A stretch of DNA of 64,000 bases, taken from NCBI GenBank assembly GCA_963711035.1, contig CAVQCN010000003.1, positions 682,001-746,000 on the forward strand. The letters run 5' to 3'. The translations under genes and the position numbers were made by a program. Below the pieces are notes generated by a model. That model made no database searches. It was not told the DNA's origin and saw only the letters and a list, made by a program, of their open reading frames with translations. Within the stretch, counting starts at the first letter, position 1. Each line of letters opens with the position of its first letter. Positions 16,862-24,662 of the stretch are shown here, piece after piece. This DNA is from WHTK01 sp963711035. GTDB taxonomy: Bacteria; Chloroflexota; Dehalococcoidia; DSTF01; WHTK01.

Positions 16862-17470
16862 ATGCTCATTCAGGCCCCTCACAGCGGCAACTCCGAGGAC
16901 GGCATCGATTTGTCCGACGATATGGGGAACCCGCCGCCGGGCTTCGCCTGCCCCACGTGCAATCGCACCGATCGCGCCGAGAAAGTGTCGAGCGTGGTGC
17001 GGCAGGGCAGCGGCGTTATCCTGCCGTCTTCGGGCGTGCGAGAGCCGCAGCCCTACGTCACGAGCCTCGCGCGGACCTTGTCGCTGCCGGATCCGCCGCG
17101 TGCCTCCAACTACCCGCGTACCGTGGCCTCTATCGTCGTGAGCTGGGTGATGGGCGCAATCGTCGTCGGTGCGGTCGCGCTCCTCAAGGCGCAGTCGTTG
17201 GTGGATCTGCCGTCACTGCCGTTGGACGCGGCGCTCTACGGCACGATCGTGCTGTTCGGCCTTCTCCTGCCGCTTCTGCTGCTCTGGCGCACGGTTCTGC
17301 AGCAACGGGCATTTCGCAGGCAGTTACCGCAGTGGCGCCACGTCAGAGCCAGGTGGAGCCGCCTGTACTACTGTTTCCGGGACGACGTGGTGTTCTACGG
17401 CGGCAGCGACGTTGCCGTGTCACCCGATTCGGTTCGCAGCCTGCTCGGTGGCGGAGACGTTCCCGACTAG
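16862..17470 (+). CDS. Zinc-ribbon membrane protein of unknown function
   Basis: A 202-residue protein with a short cytoplasmic zinc-ribbon-like start (FACPTCNRTDRAEKVSSVVRQ) that has only one CxxC, then a Pro-rich stretch and two hydrophobic segments (about residues 90-112 and 124-144), and a C-terminal aromatic part (RLYYCFRDDVVFYGG). The CPxC...KVSxVV pattern recurs, to my knowledge, in hypothetical Chloroflexota proteins. ATG 16862 is chosen for its GAGAGG Shine-Dalgarno sequence; an ATG-like frame further upstream (16799) lacks one. Function unknown. Confidence 0.7.
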   Translation: MLIQAPHSGNSEDGIDLSDDMGNPPPGFACPTCNRTDRAEKVSSVVRQGSGVILPSSGVREPQPYVTSLARTLSLPDPPRASNYPRTVASIVVSWVMGAIVVGAVALLKAQSLVDLPSLPLDAALYGTIVLFGLLLPLLLLWRTVLQQRAFRRQLPQWRHVRARWSRLYYCFRDDVVFYGGSDVAVSPDSVRSLLGGGDVPD

Positions 17471-17555
17471 GACGCGGTGCCTCCAGCCGAGATGCTTCCC
17501 GGCCGATAAGCGCAGAAATTTCTTCCAAACTGCAAGAGATTTCGTTGTAGAGGTG

Positions 17556-17584
17556 TTGACCTCAGCATTAGCGCATGCTAAAAC
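17556..17584 (+). promoter_or_regulatory. Promoter of the iron-uptake operon
   Basis: TTGACC (17556-17561), a 17-base spacer and TAAAAC (17579-17584). It lies 31 bases before the FTR1 start and is overlapped by two operator-like dyads, which is what a repressed iron-uptake promoter would look like. Confidence 0.55.
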
Positions 17585-17598
17585 TTAGCACACACTAA
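17568..17598. promoter_or_regulatory. Tandem TTAG(N6)CTAA operators, DtxR/IdeR-like
   Basis: Two 14-base dyads, TTAGCGCATGCTAA (17568-17581) and TTAGCACACACTAA (17585-17598), are spaced 17 bases start to start. The first has perfect 5-base arms. Both overlap or directly follow the proposed -10. TTAG...CTAA arms are characteristic of DtxR/IdeR-type iron-dependent repressor sites. The regulator gene is not in the window. Confidence 0.6.
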
Positions 17599-17614
17599 TT
17601 CTGAGGCGACGCCA

Positions 17615-18481
17615 GTGCTAGCCACATTCGTCATCGGCCTACGAGAAGGCCTCGAAGCATCGCTCATCGTCGGCATCATTGCCGCCTTCCTGGCGCAGGA
17701 GGGCAAGAAGAGCGCCATGCGCCAGCTGTGGCTCGGCGTTGGCGCCGCCGTGCTGCTCTGCGCCGGCGTCGGCGTGCTGCTGCACCTCATGGAGCGCGAG
17801 CTGCCGCAGCGCCAGCAGGAGGGCCTCGAGACCGTGGTCGGCCTGCTCGCGGTAGGCATGGTCAGCTACATGATCCTGTGGATGACGCAGAACGCGTCGC
17901 ACCTCAAGGGCGAGCTCGAAGAGCAGGCGGCATTGGCGCTGGCCGCAGGATCGGCGGGCGCGCTCGTCTTGATGGCCTTCCTCGCCGTCCTGCGCGAGGG
18001 CTTCGAGACTGCAGTCTTCCTCCTCGCCGCGTTTCAGGCCTCGACCAACGCTACGGCAGCCGGAACCGGCGCGGCGCTGGGCATCCTCGTCGCTGCCGTG
18101 CTCGGCTACGGCATCTACAAGGGCGGCGTACGCATCAATATGGGCCGTTTCTTCCGTGCCACGGGCTTCATCCTGGTGCTGGTCGCGGCTGGTCTCGTGG
18201 CGACGGCAGTGCACACGGCGCACGAGGCCGGCTGGTTCAACATCCTGCAGTCGCAGGCGCTGGACCTGCGGTGGCTGGTGCAACCCGGTACCGTCCAGTC
18301 GGCGCTGCTCACGGGCATGCTCGGCGTCCAACCTGAGCCCACCACCGGCGAAGTGATCGGCTGGAGCGTGTACTTCGTGCCCATGGCCGCCTACGTGCTC
18401 TTCGCCCATCGCCGGCACGCGCGGCGCGCAAGGGCGTCCAGTGTTTCGTCTGCCTCGCAGCTCACTGAGGAGAATTTATGA
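17615..18481 (+). CDS. FTR1-family high-affinity iron permease (EfeU-like)
   Basis: A 288-residue integral membrane permease of the FTR1/EfeU family. Both REGxE iron-binding motifs are present: R10-E-G-L-E14 in the first helix and R127-E-G-F-E131 in the fourth. Seven hydrophobic segments end in a basic cytoplasmic tail (HRRHARRARAS). GTG 17615 follows GAGG by 8 bases. The stop overlaps the next start (ATGA), so the permease and the cupredoxin lipoprotein are translationally coupled, as in EfeUO systems. Expression is probably iron-repressed through the dyads just upstream. Confidence 0.93.
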   Translation: MLATFVIGLREGLEASLIVGIIAAFLAQEGKKSAMRQLWLGVGAAVLLCAGVGVLLHLMERELPQRQQEGLETVVGLLAVGMVSYMILWMTQNASHLKGELEEQAALALAAGSAGALVLMAFLAVLREGFETAVFLLAAFQASTNATAAGTGAALGILVAAVLGYGIYKGGVRINMGRFFRATGFILVLVAAGLVATAVHTAHEAGWFNILQSQALDLRWLVQPGTVQSALLTGMLGVQPEPTTGEVIGWSVYFVPMAAYVLFAHRRHARRARASSVSSASQLTEENL

Positions 18482-19212
18482 CCATCATTTCCCGGCGCAG
18501 GGCGCTGTTTTGCAGCGCCCTGGCTCTCTGTGCCTTCCTTGCGCTGGCCTGCGCGTCCAAGAGCACCAGCGGGGCCGTCGAGGTCAGCCTCACGCCCGCC
18601 GGCTGCGATCCTGCCCAGCTCACGCTACCGGCCGGCAAGACGACGTTCCACGTCACCAACAAGGGCGCATCCGCCATCACCGAGTTCGAGATCCTGGACG
18701 GCAACCACATCGTCGGCGAGATCGAGAACGTTGCGTCCGGCCTCGACCGCACCTTCACGACGACGCTGACGCCGGGCACGTTCACCATGTACTGCCCCGG
18801 CGGCACCATCAACGAGAAGGGCACGCTGACCGTCACCGGCGCCGCGGAGCCAACCGCCACCGCCGCCGGCCCCGAGACGACCATCGACGTGACGGAGAGC
18901 GACTACACGATCGAGGCGCAGCCGGCCGAGGCGCCGGCGGGCCGCTTCACCTTCGACATCACGAACGACGGCCCGACGACGCACGAGTTCGTCGTCATCA
19001 AGACGGACCTGCCCGCCGACCAGCTGCCCGTCGCGGACAGCGAGGTCAACGAGGACGATTCGCGCCTGCAGCACATCGACGAGGTCGAGGATATCAAAGC
19101 GGGCGACGAGACGAGCTTCACCGTAGACCTGGCGCCCGGCCACTACGTGTTTATCTGCAACATCACGGGCCACTACGAGATGGGGATGCATACGGACTTC
19201 ACGGTGAAGTAG
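18478..19212 (+). CDS. Double-cupredoxin lipoprotein of the iron-uptake operon
   Basis: A 244-residue lipoprotein with the lipobox LALAC (Cys25) after a basic start (SRRRALF). Two cupredoxin-type domains follow. The first (about residues 33-120, GCDPAQLTLPAGKTTFHVTN and TMYCPGG) resembles the EfeO cupredoxin domain. The second (about 130-244) has THEFVVIK and a C-terminal FICNITGHYEMGM loop, the His...Cys-x4-His-x4-Met copper pattern of plastocyanin-like proteins. The combination suggests binding or oxidising iron for the FTR1 permease, with copper as electron acceptor. The EfeO M75 domain and an EfeB peroxidase are absent. Confidence 0.85.
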   Translation: MTIISRRRALFCSALALCAFLALACASKSTSGAVEVSLTPAGCDPAQLTLPAGKTTFHVTNKGASAITEFEILDGNHIVGEIENVASGLDRTFTTTLTPGTFTMYCPGGTINEKGTLTVTGAAEPTATAAGPETTIDVTESDYTIEAQPAEAPAGRFTFDITNDGPTTHEFVVIKTDLPADQLPVADSEVNEDDSRLQHIDEVEDIKAGDETSFTVDLAPGHYVFICNITGHYEMGMHTDFTVK

Positions 19213-19219
19213 AAGGATC

Positions 19220-19277
19220 CTGGGAGGACACCTCCCAGACCCTCCGCGCATGGGCTTCGCCCCCGCTACCCCCGCAG
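19220..19277 (+). repeat. 58-bp interspersed repeat, copy A
   Basis: Matches 24112-24169 (opposite strand) at 52 of 58 positions. It begins with a hairpin CTGGGAGG-ACA-CCTCCCAG and ends GCTACCCCCGCAG. In copy B the hairpin is CTGGGGGG-ACA-CCCCCCAG, so an A-T pair is replaced by G-C on both arms. It sits 8 bases after the cupredoxin stop, sense to that gene. Confidence 0.8.
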
Positions 19278-19290
19278 TTGAGCCTTCGCT

Positions 19291-19314
19291 CCCCTCTCCG
19301 GAGCCGGAGAGGGG
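19291..19314. repeat. 24-bp palindrome in the convergent intergenic region
   Basis: The arms CCCCTCTCCGG and CCGGAGAGGGG flank a 2-base centre, followed by GGGGTGAGGT. It lies between the cupredoxin gene and the convergent broken isomerase. It may act as a terminator or be a member of a REP-like family. Confidence 0.6.
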
Positions 19315-19330
19315 CCAGGGGTGAGGTCCC

Positions 19331-20252
19331 CTACACGACGCCGCGGTCGCGCAGGTAGGCGATGCTGGCCGCGACGGCGTCGTCCGGCTGGCGCTGGTCG
19401 ATCTCGAACACGCGCAGGGCGTCGGCGGGCAGGCCGGCGGCGATGTAGCCCCAGTCGACGTCGCCGTTGCCGGGCGCGCGGTGGTCCGTGATGCCGTCGA
19501 CGTCGTGCAGGTGGCTGCCGATGGTGCGATCGGTGAGGCGCGGGAACCAGGCGCCGCGGTCGATCATGCCGAGCCGCGCCTGCACCTCGCAGTGGCCCAC
19601 GTCGTGCCAGTAGCCGGCCGCGTTGTTGTCATAATCAGCGAGCAGCCGCAGCGCCTCTTCGGGGTGAGGGATCTCGTGGTAGTGCAGGCGGCTCTCGATG
19701 CCGAGGGCGATGCCGTGCGGCGCCGCGGCGTCCGCCAGCTCTCGCAGCGATTGCGCCGCCGCCTCCAGATGCGCCTCGGCGCGGGCGGCGCGCCAGTCGC
19801 GCAGCTCGTCGCGCAGGGTCTGCGCCTCGTCGCTGCCGCCGAGGCCGTCCTGCACCAGGCGGCGCAGGTTGCGCTCCGGCTCCGTCATCACGTTGCCGAC
19901 GCCGCCCAGGTGCACCACGACGCGCCGCAGCCCGGCTCGCGCCGCGTAGTCCAGCGTGCGCCGCGTCTCCTCGATAGCCTGGCGGCGCTCCGTCAGCGTC
20001 CAGCGCGGCCAGGTTGGCGTCGCCGTTGAGGCGGCCGTCGGGCAGCTTGCGACGCGGCGTCGGCGCGTGGAGGCTGGTCAGGGGCAGCTCGCCGGCCGTG
20101 AGCAGGGTGGCGAGGCCGGCGTCGTCCGTCGAGTGGCTGACCTCGATGCCGTCGAAGCCGAAGCCGGCCACGACGCGCCGGAAGCGCGCCATGTCCTCGA
20201 AGCGCTCCTGCTGCGCCCACATCGTGGAGAAGGAGAGGACGGTCATATTCAT
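19331..20252 (-). pseudogene. Sugar-phosphate isomerase/epimerase, frameshifted
   Basis: A TIM-barrel protein of the AP-endonuclease-2/xylose-isomerase-like family split into two frames. The N-terminal part (MNMTVLSFSTMWAQQERFED ... DGRLNGDANLAALD) reads from ATG 20252 to about 20000. The rest, from TERRQAIEETRRTLDYAARA through VVVHLGGVGNVM and GIESRLHYHEIPHPEEALRL to WHDVGHCEV and FEIDQRQPDDAV, lies in another frame. Restoring one base near 20000 (about GAC-GCx-CTG-ACG) joins them into about 305 residues. Metal ligand regions (ESRLHYHE, HDVGH) are intact, so this is either a recent inactivation or an assembly error. Confidence 0.8.
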
Positions 20253-20951
20253 AAGTGTGACACTTTCGACTCGATGCACATCTGGCAGTCTACCTGATGA
20301 ATGGAGTGCAACGATTGGCCTCGCATTCTCAAATCTTCCATCCAGATATCACTGCAATAGGCAATGTTGTATTCTGCTGAGGCTTCTTCGTGCAGAAGAC
20401 GAACACGGCCTCAGAGAGTCTTCCGTTTACGAAGCGTGAAGATATTTGACTGCAATGCGAATCTGATAGTGGCTTCACGAAAACTCCCGAGGTTCGGTAT
20501 CTGAATCGCATCCTTTGGGCCCAACGTTGTCAGGAGCCGATGGTCACGTTCGATGGCCGAATTCGCGAATCCATGTCTTGAGGCGCTCATACGATCACGT
20601 GCTCAAGATGATTACGGAATAGTTCTACTGTGGATAGTTCGAGGAGTTCGGTACTCCAAGTACCTGTCCAATAGACTTGGACGAGTCGCTCTCGTCTGTG
20701 GCCTTCAGCATCTATGGATATCATCGCGCAGATGCGACAGGATACGAATGTATCGACGAGAACACAATCTCTGTCCTTGTTGAGGCTTTCGATATCGAGT
20801 AGTTCGCGAAGGCTATTTCAGCAAAGTAGTGACTGAGTCGAACATTTCGCTGATGGACATCTCGATTACCCAGAATGGTCTCGTATCGCTTCCTTGTCCA
20901 GCATATGCATTGCTCCTACGGAATGTTGTGGCGGTTCTGTGGCCCGGACAT
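20253..20951. other. Low-GC stretch without a recognisable gene
   Basis: Two sampled 60-base lines (20281-20400) have 29 and 27 G+C, far below the flanking genes. Short frames on both strands have no recognisable motif; the longest on the plus strand is 76 codons from 20553. In another plus-strand frame about 60 codons are open near 20640-20800. It looks like a decayed or foreign fragment, or an unrecognised non-coding element. Confidence 0.5.
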
Positions 20952-21041
20952 TGTCATTCTGAACGCAGTGAAGAATCTGTGTGAAATCTCGATAACGCAA
21001 CTTCGTGTTCGGCCAGATTCTTCGCTCCGCTCAGAATGACA
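20952..21041. repeat. 28-bp inverted repeat pair with 34-bp spacer
   Basis: The left arm 20952-20979 begins TGTCATTCTGAACGCAG; the right arm 21014-21041 is its reverse complement with 3 mismatches (ends CTCAGAATGACA). A shorter degenerate relative (GATTCCTCACTCCG...) occurs near 24250. The wording is like small interspersed repeats common in environmental bacterial genomes. It follows the 3' end of the metalloprotease-like gene. Confidence 0.7.
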
Positions 21042-21066
21042 GCGTCTGCGTGCAGCAGCTGAGGCC

Positions 21067-22122
21067 TTACTGCACGCCCGCCCAGTGGTTGAACTGCTCG
21101 TAGAAGGCGCTGACGGGCATCCCGAAGGCGTGCTCGAAGGCGTCCTGCCACGTCTCGCCGTCGCCGAGGCGCTGCCAGTAGTCGATGAGGGGCGTCGGGT
21201 TGCCGGAGCCGAGCAGCAGGCGCACGGCTGAGAGGGCGCGGATGGCGCTGTCGGGCTGGTCGGCGTTGTAGGTGAGCGACGTCTCGAGCTGCGCCAGGCC
21301 GACGTTCGCGGTGAGCGGGTGGTCCTTGAGGTGCGCTTCGAGGCTGCCCAGGCCGGCGTCTTCCAGCGCCTTCCAGCCGACGTATTCGGCGGCGCCCTCG
21401 AACAGCCACATTGGGCCCTGGGGACCGACGCGGTCCGAGGGCGCGGCGGCCAGCTGCGAGGCGAGCGGGCCCATGAGGTGCATCTGCACGACGTGGAAGT
21501 ACTCGTGCGCGGCGGTGCGGAAGCGCTCGACGTCGCTGAACTGCTGCCAGGCGTAGCTGTTGGTGGCGACGAAGACGGCGCCGGGCATGCTCTCCGCCGT
21601 CGTCACGTTGAGGCGCGCCGCCAGGATGGACGGCGCCGAGTCCAGCGGGAAGTTCGACTGCAGGATGGCGTTCACGAGGTTGGAGAGGTTGGCGTAGACG
21701 AAGAGCGTGCATTGCACCGGATGCTGGCCCGTCTCCGCCTCGACGTAGCCTGAGGCGTATTCGACGCCGCGCGAGACGAGCGTGCGGTCGCCCTCCGTCG
21801 TTTCCGGCCCGTACGAGAAGGTGATGGCGCTGGCCGGCGTCGGCGTGGCAGCGACCGTCGGGCTGGCGCTCGGTGTCTTGGATAACGAGGGTGAGGCGAC
21901 GGCGCCGGGCGTGCGGCTCGTGGACGGTGTCGTGGTCACGGTAGGGGTTCGTGTCGCCGGCGCTCGGGGCGAGGGCGTGGCGCTGACGGCGGATGTGGCG
22001 CTGGACGTGGGCGTCGGCGTCGAGGCGCTGCCGGAGCCGCCGCAGGCAACGAGGCCCAGCGCGGCGGTCGCGGCGACGAGAGTCAGAAGGACACGGCGGC
22101 GAGGCCGTGGAGGTGTTCGCAT
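21067..22122 (-). CDS. Lipoprotein with gluzincin (peptidase MA-like) domain
   Basis: A 351-residue exported protein. The signal PRPRRRVLLTLVAATAALGL ends in a lipobox LVAC, then about 70 residues of Thr/Ser/Pro repeats form a stalk. The outer domain has the zinc motif H206-E-Y-F-H210 (AAHEYFHVVQ) and a third candidate ligand at E242 in WLFEGAAEYVGW, the layout of MA-clan gluzincins. It is probably a surface-anchored peptidase or peptidase-like protein; the substrate is unknown. Transcription runs towards the inverted repeat at 20952-21041. Confidence 0.8.
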   Translation of the reverse strand: MRTPPRPRRRVLLTLVAATAALGLVACGGSGSASTPTPTSSATSAVSATPSPRAPATRTPTVTTTPSTSRTPGAVASPSLSKTPSASPTVAATPTPASAITFSYGPETTEGDRTLVSRGVEYASGYVEAETGQHPVQCTLFVYANLSNLVNAILQSNFPLDSAPSILAARLNVTTAESMPGAVFVATNSYAWQQFSDVERFRTAAHEYFHVVQMHLMGPLASQLAAAPSDRVGPQGPMWLFEGAAEYVGWKALEDAGLGSLEAHLKDHPLTANVGLAQLETSLTYNADQPDSAIRALSAVRLLLGSGNPTPLIDYWQRLGDGETWQDAFEHAFGMPVSAFYEQFNHWAGVQ

Positions 22123-22159
22123 CGATAGGGTTGGGATGAAGAGCCCGCGCCGCTGGAGA

Positions 22160-22438
22160 TTAGCGGTCGCTGTGACCGAGGCTGCGGCCGGGTGCTACGC
22201 GGTCGCGGATGAGCTGCTTGAGCTCGGAAAGCTCGGGGAAGCGGTGCGCTTCGGCGCGGGAGAAGATGAGCTCGCCATCGAGGCTGACGTTGAACACGCC
22301 GCCCTTGCCCGGCACCAGCGCCACCTCCTTCAGGTCGTCGACGAAGGTGGTGAGCAGCTCGGAGGCCGTCCAGGAAGCGCGCTGCAGCCAGCGACACTGG
22401 GTGCAGTACTCGATTTCGAGGCGAGGGGAACGTTCCAT
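22160..22438 (-). CDS. Rdx/SelW-family thioredoxin-like protein
   Basis: A 92-residue protein of the SelT/SelW/SelH (Rdx) family. It opens with MERSPRLEIEYCTQCRWLQR, giving the redox motif C-T-Q-C where eukaryotic members have selenocysteine, and continues with ELLTTFVDDLKEVALVPGKGG and GVFNVSLDGELIFSR, the family fold. ATG 22438 is used; a longer frame upstream has no family similarity and overlaps the next gene. The function is probably thiol redox; the partner is unknown. Confidence 0.85.
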   Translation of the reverse strand: MERSPRLEIEYCTQCRWLQRASWTASELLTTFVDDLKEVALVPGKGGVFNVSLDGELIFSRAEAHRFPELSELKQLIRDRVAPGRSLGHSDR

Positions 22439-22482
22439 CTCGGAATCAGTGTAGCGCGCCGCGATGGGGGACGCAGATGACG

Positions 22483-22635
22483 CTACTTCGCGGGCGCCGT
22501 CGTCGTCTTGGACTGGATGTGGGGTTTGATGTGCAGCTGGCGCGTGACCTCGACGACCTTGCCGCACTTGGGGCACTTCGTCGTGCTCACCGCCTGGTAG
22601 ACCTTCTCGCTCGAACCTGCGCACCAGATGCTCAC
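22483..22635 (-). CDS. Small zinc-ribbon-like protein
   Basis: A 50-residue reading frame from GTG 22635: SIWCAGSSEKVYQAVSTTK, then CPKCGKVVEV, ending in a Lys/Thr-rich tail. Only one complete CxxC pair plus a Cys at residue 5 is present. AAGGGAG lies upstream. It is on the same strand as the Rdx gene, 44 bases upstream of it. The coding assignment is tentative. Confidence 0.45.
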   Translation of the reverse strand: MSIWCAGSSEKVYQAVSTTKCPKCGKVVEVTRQLHIKPHIQSKTTTAPAK

Positions 22636-22810
22636 TGCGCTCTGCTCCCTTGTCTGATGATCTGGACCGTGTGCATCGATTCTAAAGGCTGCGCGCCATA
22701 AAGACGAGGATTGATACAGTCCCGTTATCAGATAAGCGTAATTCACCTTGCGGCTATCGGAACGGCGCAACTATACTGCCTGCAAGTACGGCACATCACA
22801 GGAGAGCGCC

Positions 22811-23311
22811 TTGGCTTACAAGATCATCGAGACATGCATCGGCTGTACTGCCTGCACGAAGCGCTGCCCGACCGAAGCGATCACGGGCACCCGTAACGTC
22901 ATCCACCAGATCGACCCCGATCTTTGCATCGAATGCGGTGCCTGTGGCGCCGTCTGCCCCGTCGAGGCGATCCTCGACGAGGTCGGCGACGTCTGCCGCA
23001 CCTTCCCGCGCCGCGAGTGGCCGAAGGCGCAGGTCGTCGCCGACAACTGCATCGGCTCCGGCTGCGAGGTGTGCATCTCCGTATGCCCCTTCGACGCCCT
23101 CGAGCTCGACGTCAGCGGCGAGCAGGTCGGCGACTTCTTCGGCGTGACCAGCGTGATCGAGCGGCGCTGCACGGGCTGCCGCCTCTGCGAGCAGTCCTGC
23201 GGCTGGAGCGCCATCTACATCGACCCGCCGCGGGAGATGCAGAAGAAGCGCGTCTGGCCGGACGCCGCCGAAGGCGCCGAGGAGGAAGAGGGAGCCGCCG
23301 TCGAGGCGTAG
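22811..23311 (+). CDS. Polyferredoxin with four [4Fe-4S]-type motifs
   Basis: A 166-residue iron-sulfur protein. TTG 22811 is the start: AGGAG lies 6 bases before it and the next residues (MAYKIIETCIGC) match 2[4Fe-4S] ferredoxins. The cluster motifs are CIGCTACTKRCP, CIECGACGAVCP, CIGSGCEVCISVCP (an extra residue) and CTGCRLCEQSC. The acidic C-terminus (EGAEEEEGAA) is unusual. Such proteins move low-potential electrons, and korAB about 28 kb away needs a ferredoxin, although no link is proven. A Rho-independent terminator follows. Confidence 0.85.
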   Translation: MAYKIIETCIGCTACTKRCPTEAITGTRNVIHQIDPDLCIECGACGAVCPVEAILDEVGDVCRTFPRREWPKAQVVADNCIGSGCEVCISVCPFDALELDVSGEQVGDFFGVTSVIERRCTGCRLCEQSCGWSAIYIDPPREMQKKRVWPDAAEGAEEEEGAAVEA

Positions 23312-23337
23312 GCACCCCAAAACAAGCCGGTCAATGG

Positions 23338-23366
23338 CCCCCCGAGTTATCGGGGGGTCTGCTTTT
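23338..23366 (+). terminator. Rho-independent terminator after the polyferredoxin
   Basis: The stem CCCCCCGA / TCGGGGGG with a GTTA loop is followed by TCTGCTTTT, 26 bases past the stop codon. Confidence 0.85.
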
Positions 23367-23500
23367 GCCCTCGATTTGGCCGGCAGCGATTCAACCTGCT
23401 CCCCAAGCCTGGCGTCCATTGACTTTGTTAGCGTGAAGCAAGAGGTGCAGGGGATCGAAGCTCCTGCCGGGGTGTGCGAGGGGTGTCCCCTCGCCATTGC

Positions 23501-23534
23501 TTTTTCCTTCCCCCGCGAAGCGGGGAAGGAAAGG
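23501..23534. repeat. Hairpin repeat in the gene-free stretch before dut
   Basis: The arms TTTCCTTCCCC and GGGGAAGGAAA pair around a CGCGAAGC core with one bulged C. The stretch 23367-23594 otherwise holds no gene. The sequence looks like a small dispersed repeat, but only one copy is seen here. Confidence 0.5.
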
Positions 23535-23594
23535 AAAGTTGGGTACACCCGCCCGCTCGCGCGAACCCTGGGAACGTACTAGAGTCGCCTGAGC

Positions 23595-24038
23595 ATGCCA
23601 TCGAACGAGACGCTGAAGGTGAAACGGCTGCGGCCCGGCGCGCGCCTGCCGTTCCGCGCGACGGAGGGCGCCACCGGTCTCGACGTCTACGCCTGCCTCG
23701 ATGCGCCCGGCTACGTCGACCTCGGCCCCGACGTGACGCTGGTGCCGGCGGGCGTCGCGTTCGAGCTGCCGCCGGGCTACGACCTGCAGGTGCGGCCGCG
23801 ATCGGGCCTCTCGCGACAGGGCGTCAACGTCATCCTCGGCACGATCGACGCCGATTACCGCGGCGAGCTTTTCGTCTCGATGCACACCTTCGGCACCCGC
23901 GAAACGTACCGCGTCCACGACGGCGACCGCATCGCGCAGCTCGTCATCACCCGCTTCACGGCGCTGCCCGTCGAAGAGGTGACAGAGCTCGGCGGCTCGC
24001 AGCGCGGCGCCGGCGGCCACGGCTCCACGGGGCGTTGA
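23595..24038 (+). CDS. dut: dUTP diphosphatase
   Basis: A 147-residue trimeric-type dUTPase that hydrolyses dUTP to dUMP and keeps uracil out of DNA. All five family motifs are present in order: ATGLDVYA, RPRSGLS, GTIDADYRGEL (with the catalytic Asp and the base-stacking Tyr), GDRIAQLVI, and the C-terminal RGAGGHGSTG flap. The length is normal. The gene is flanked by repeats on both sides and ends in a convergent intergenic region. Confidence 0.95.
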   Translation: MPSNETLKVKRLRPGARLPFRATEGATGLDVYACLDAPGYVDLGPDVTLVPAGVAFELPPGYDLQVRPRSGLSRQGVNVILGTIDADYRGELFVSMHTFGTRETYRVHDGDRIAQLVITRFTALPVEEVTELGGSQRGAGGHGSTGR

Positions 24039-24111
24039 GAGCGTCGGAAGGCTGGCTCATGGCCCCATCGCCGCAGAAGTAGCCGTCAATGGATTTGCCT
24101 CCCGCCGAGTC

Positions 24112-24169
24112 CTGCAGGGGTAGCGGGGGCGCAGCCCATGCGCGGGGGGCCTGGGGGGTGTCCCCCCAG
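24112..24169 (-). repeat. 58-bp interspersed repeat, copy B
   Basis: The reverse-strand counterpart of 19220-19277, with 6 mismatches, two of which are a compensatory pair in the terminal hairpin. It lies 143 bases downstream of, and sense to, the DUF190 gene, between convergent genes as copy A does. The rest of 24039-24311 holds no gene; near 24250 a degenerate half of the 20952-type repeat is seen. Confidence 0.8.
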
Positions 24170-24311
24170 CAACTCTTCTTCTCACCAAAGGTGAGCGGAG
24201 CAGCCCGCAGGGATGCGCAGCGGCGTGTGAGGTGATCAGCCGAGGGCCGGATTCCTCACTCCGTTCGAAGTGACAACGTGGCGTCCGGGGTGACGGCGCG
24301 CAGCGGCGTCG

Positions 24312-24662
24312 TTAGCTATCGCGGTGGCGATAGACGATGACCTCGACGTCCGAGAGGACGACGAGCCCTTCGTGCACCATCTCGCCGACCTTCGGTAGGA
24401 CCGCCTCGATCTTCTGCTGCGTGTCGATCACCTCGATGACGACGGGCAGGTCTTCGGAGAGACGCAGGACGTGGGCGGTGTGGATGCGGCTGTGGGCGCC
24501 GAAGCCCGCCACGCCGTGCAGCACCGTGGCGCCCGCCAGCCCCTCTGAGCGCAGCATCTCCAGCAGCGCCTCAACGAGCGAGCGCCCGTGCCAGCGATCG
24601 CTCTCGCCTACGAAGATGCGGAGCTGCTTGCCGGGGCCCTGGATGCGCATGTCGTCGTTCAT
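24312..24662 (-). CDS. DUF190 family protein, partner of CrcB
   Basis: A 116-residue DUF190 protein with a ferredoxin-like, PII-like fold. It has KQLRIFVGESDRWHGRSLVEALLEML and GVAGFGAHSRIHTA, the family core. DUF190 proteins are typically encoded next to crcB, and the start here overlaps the crcB stop (ATGA), so the two are co-translated. A regulatory or accessory role in fluoride export is inferred from this pairing only. Confidence 0.9.
   Translation of the reverse strand: MNDDMRIQGPGKQLRIFVGESDRWHGRSLVEALLEMLRSEGLAGATVLHGVAGFGAHSRIHTAHVLRLSEDLPVVIEVIDTQQKIEAVLPKVGEMVHEGLVVLSDVEVIVYRHRDS

Noticed and set aside
17568..17598. CIRCE heat-shock element
   Set aside because: TTAGCAC resembles a CIRCE half-site, but the N9-spaced GAGTGCTAA half is missing and the gene context is iron uptake.
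20553..20783. 76-codon frame in the low-GC island
   Set aside because: No motif, no Shine-Dalgarno sequence and no recognisable similarity; random frames of this length are expected at lower GC.
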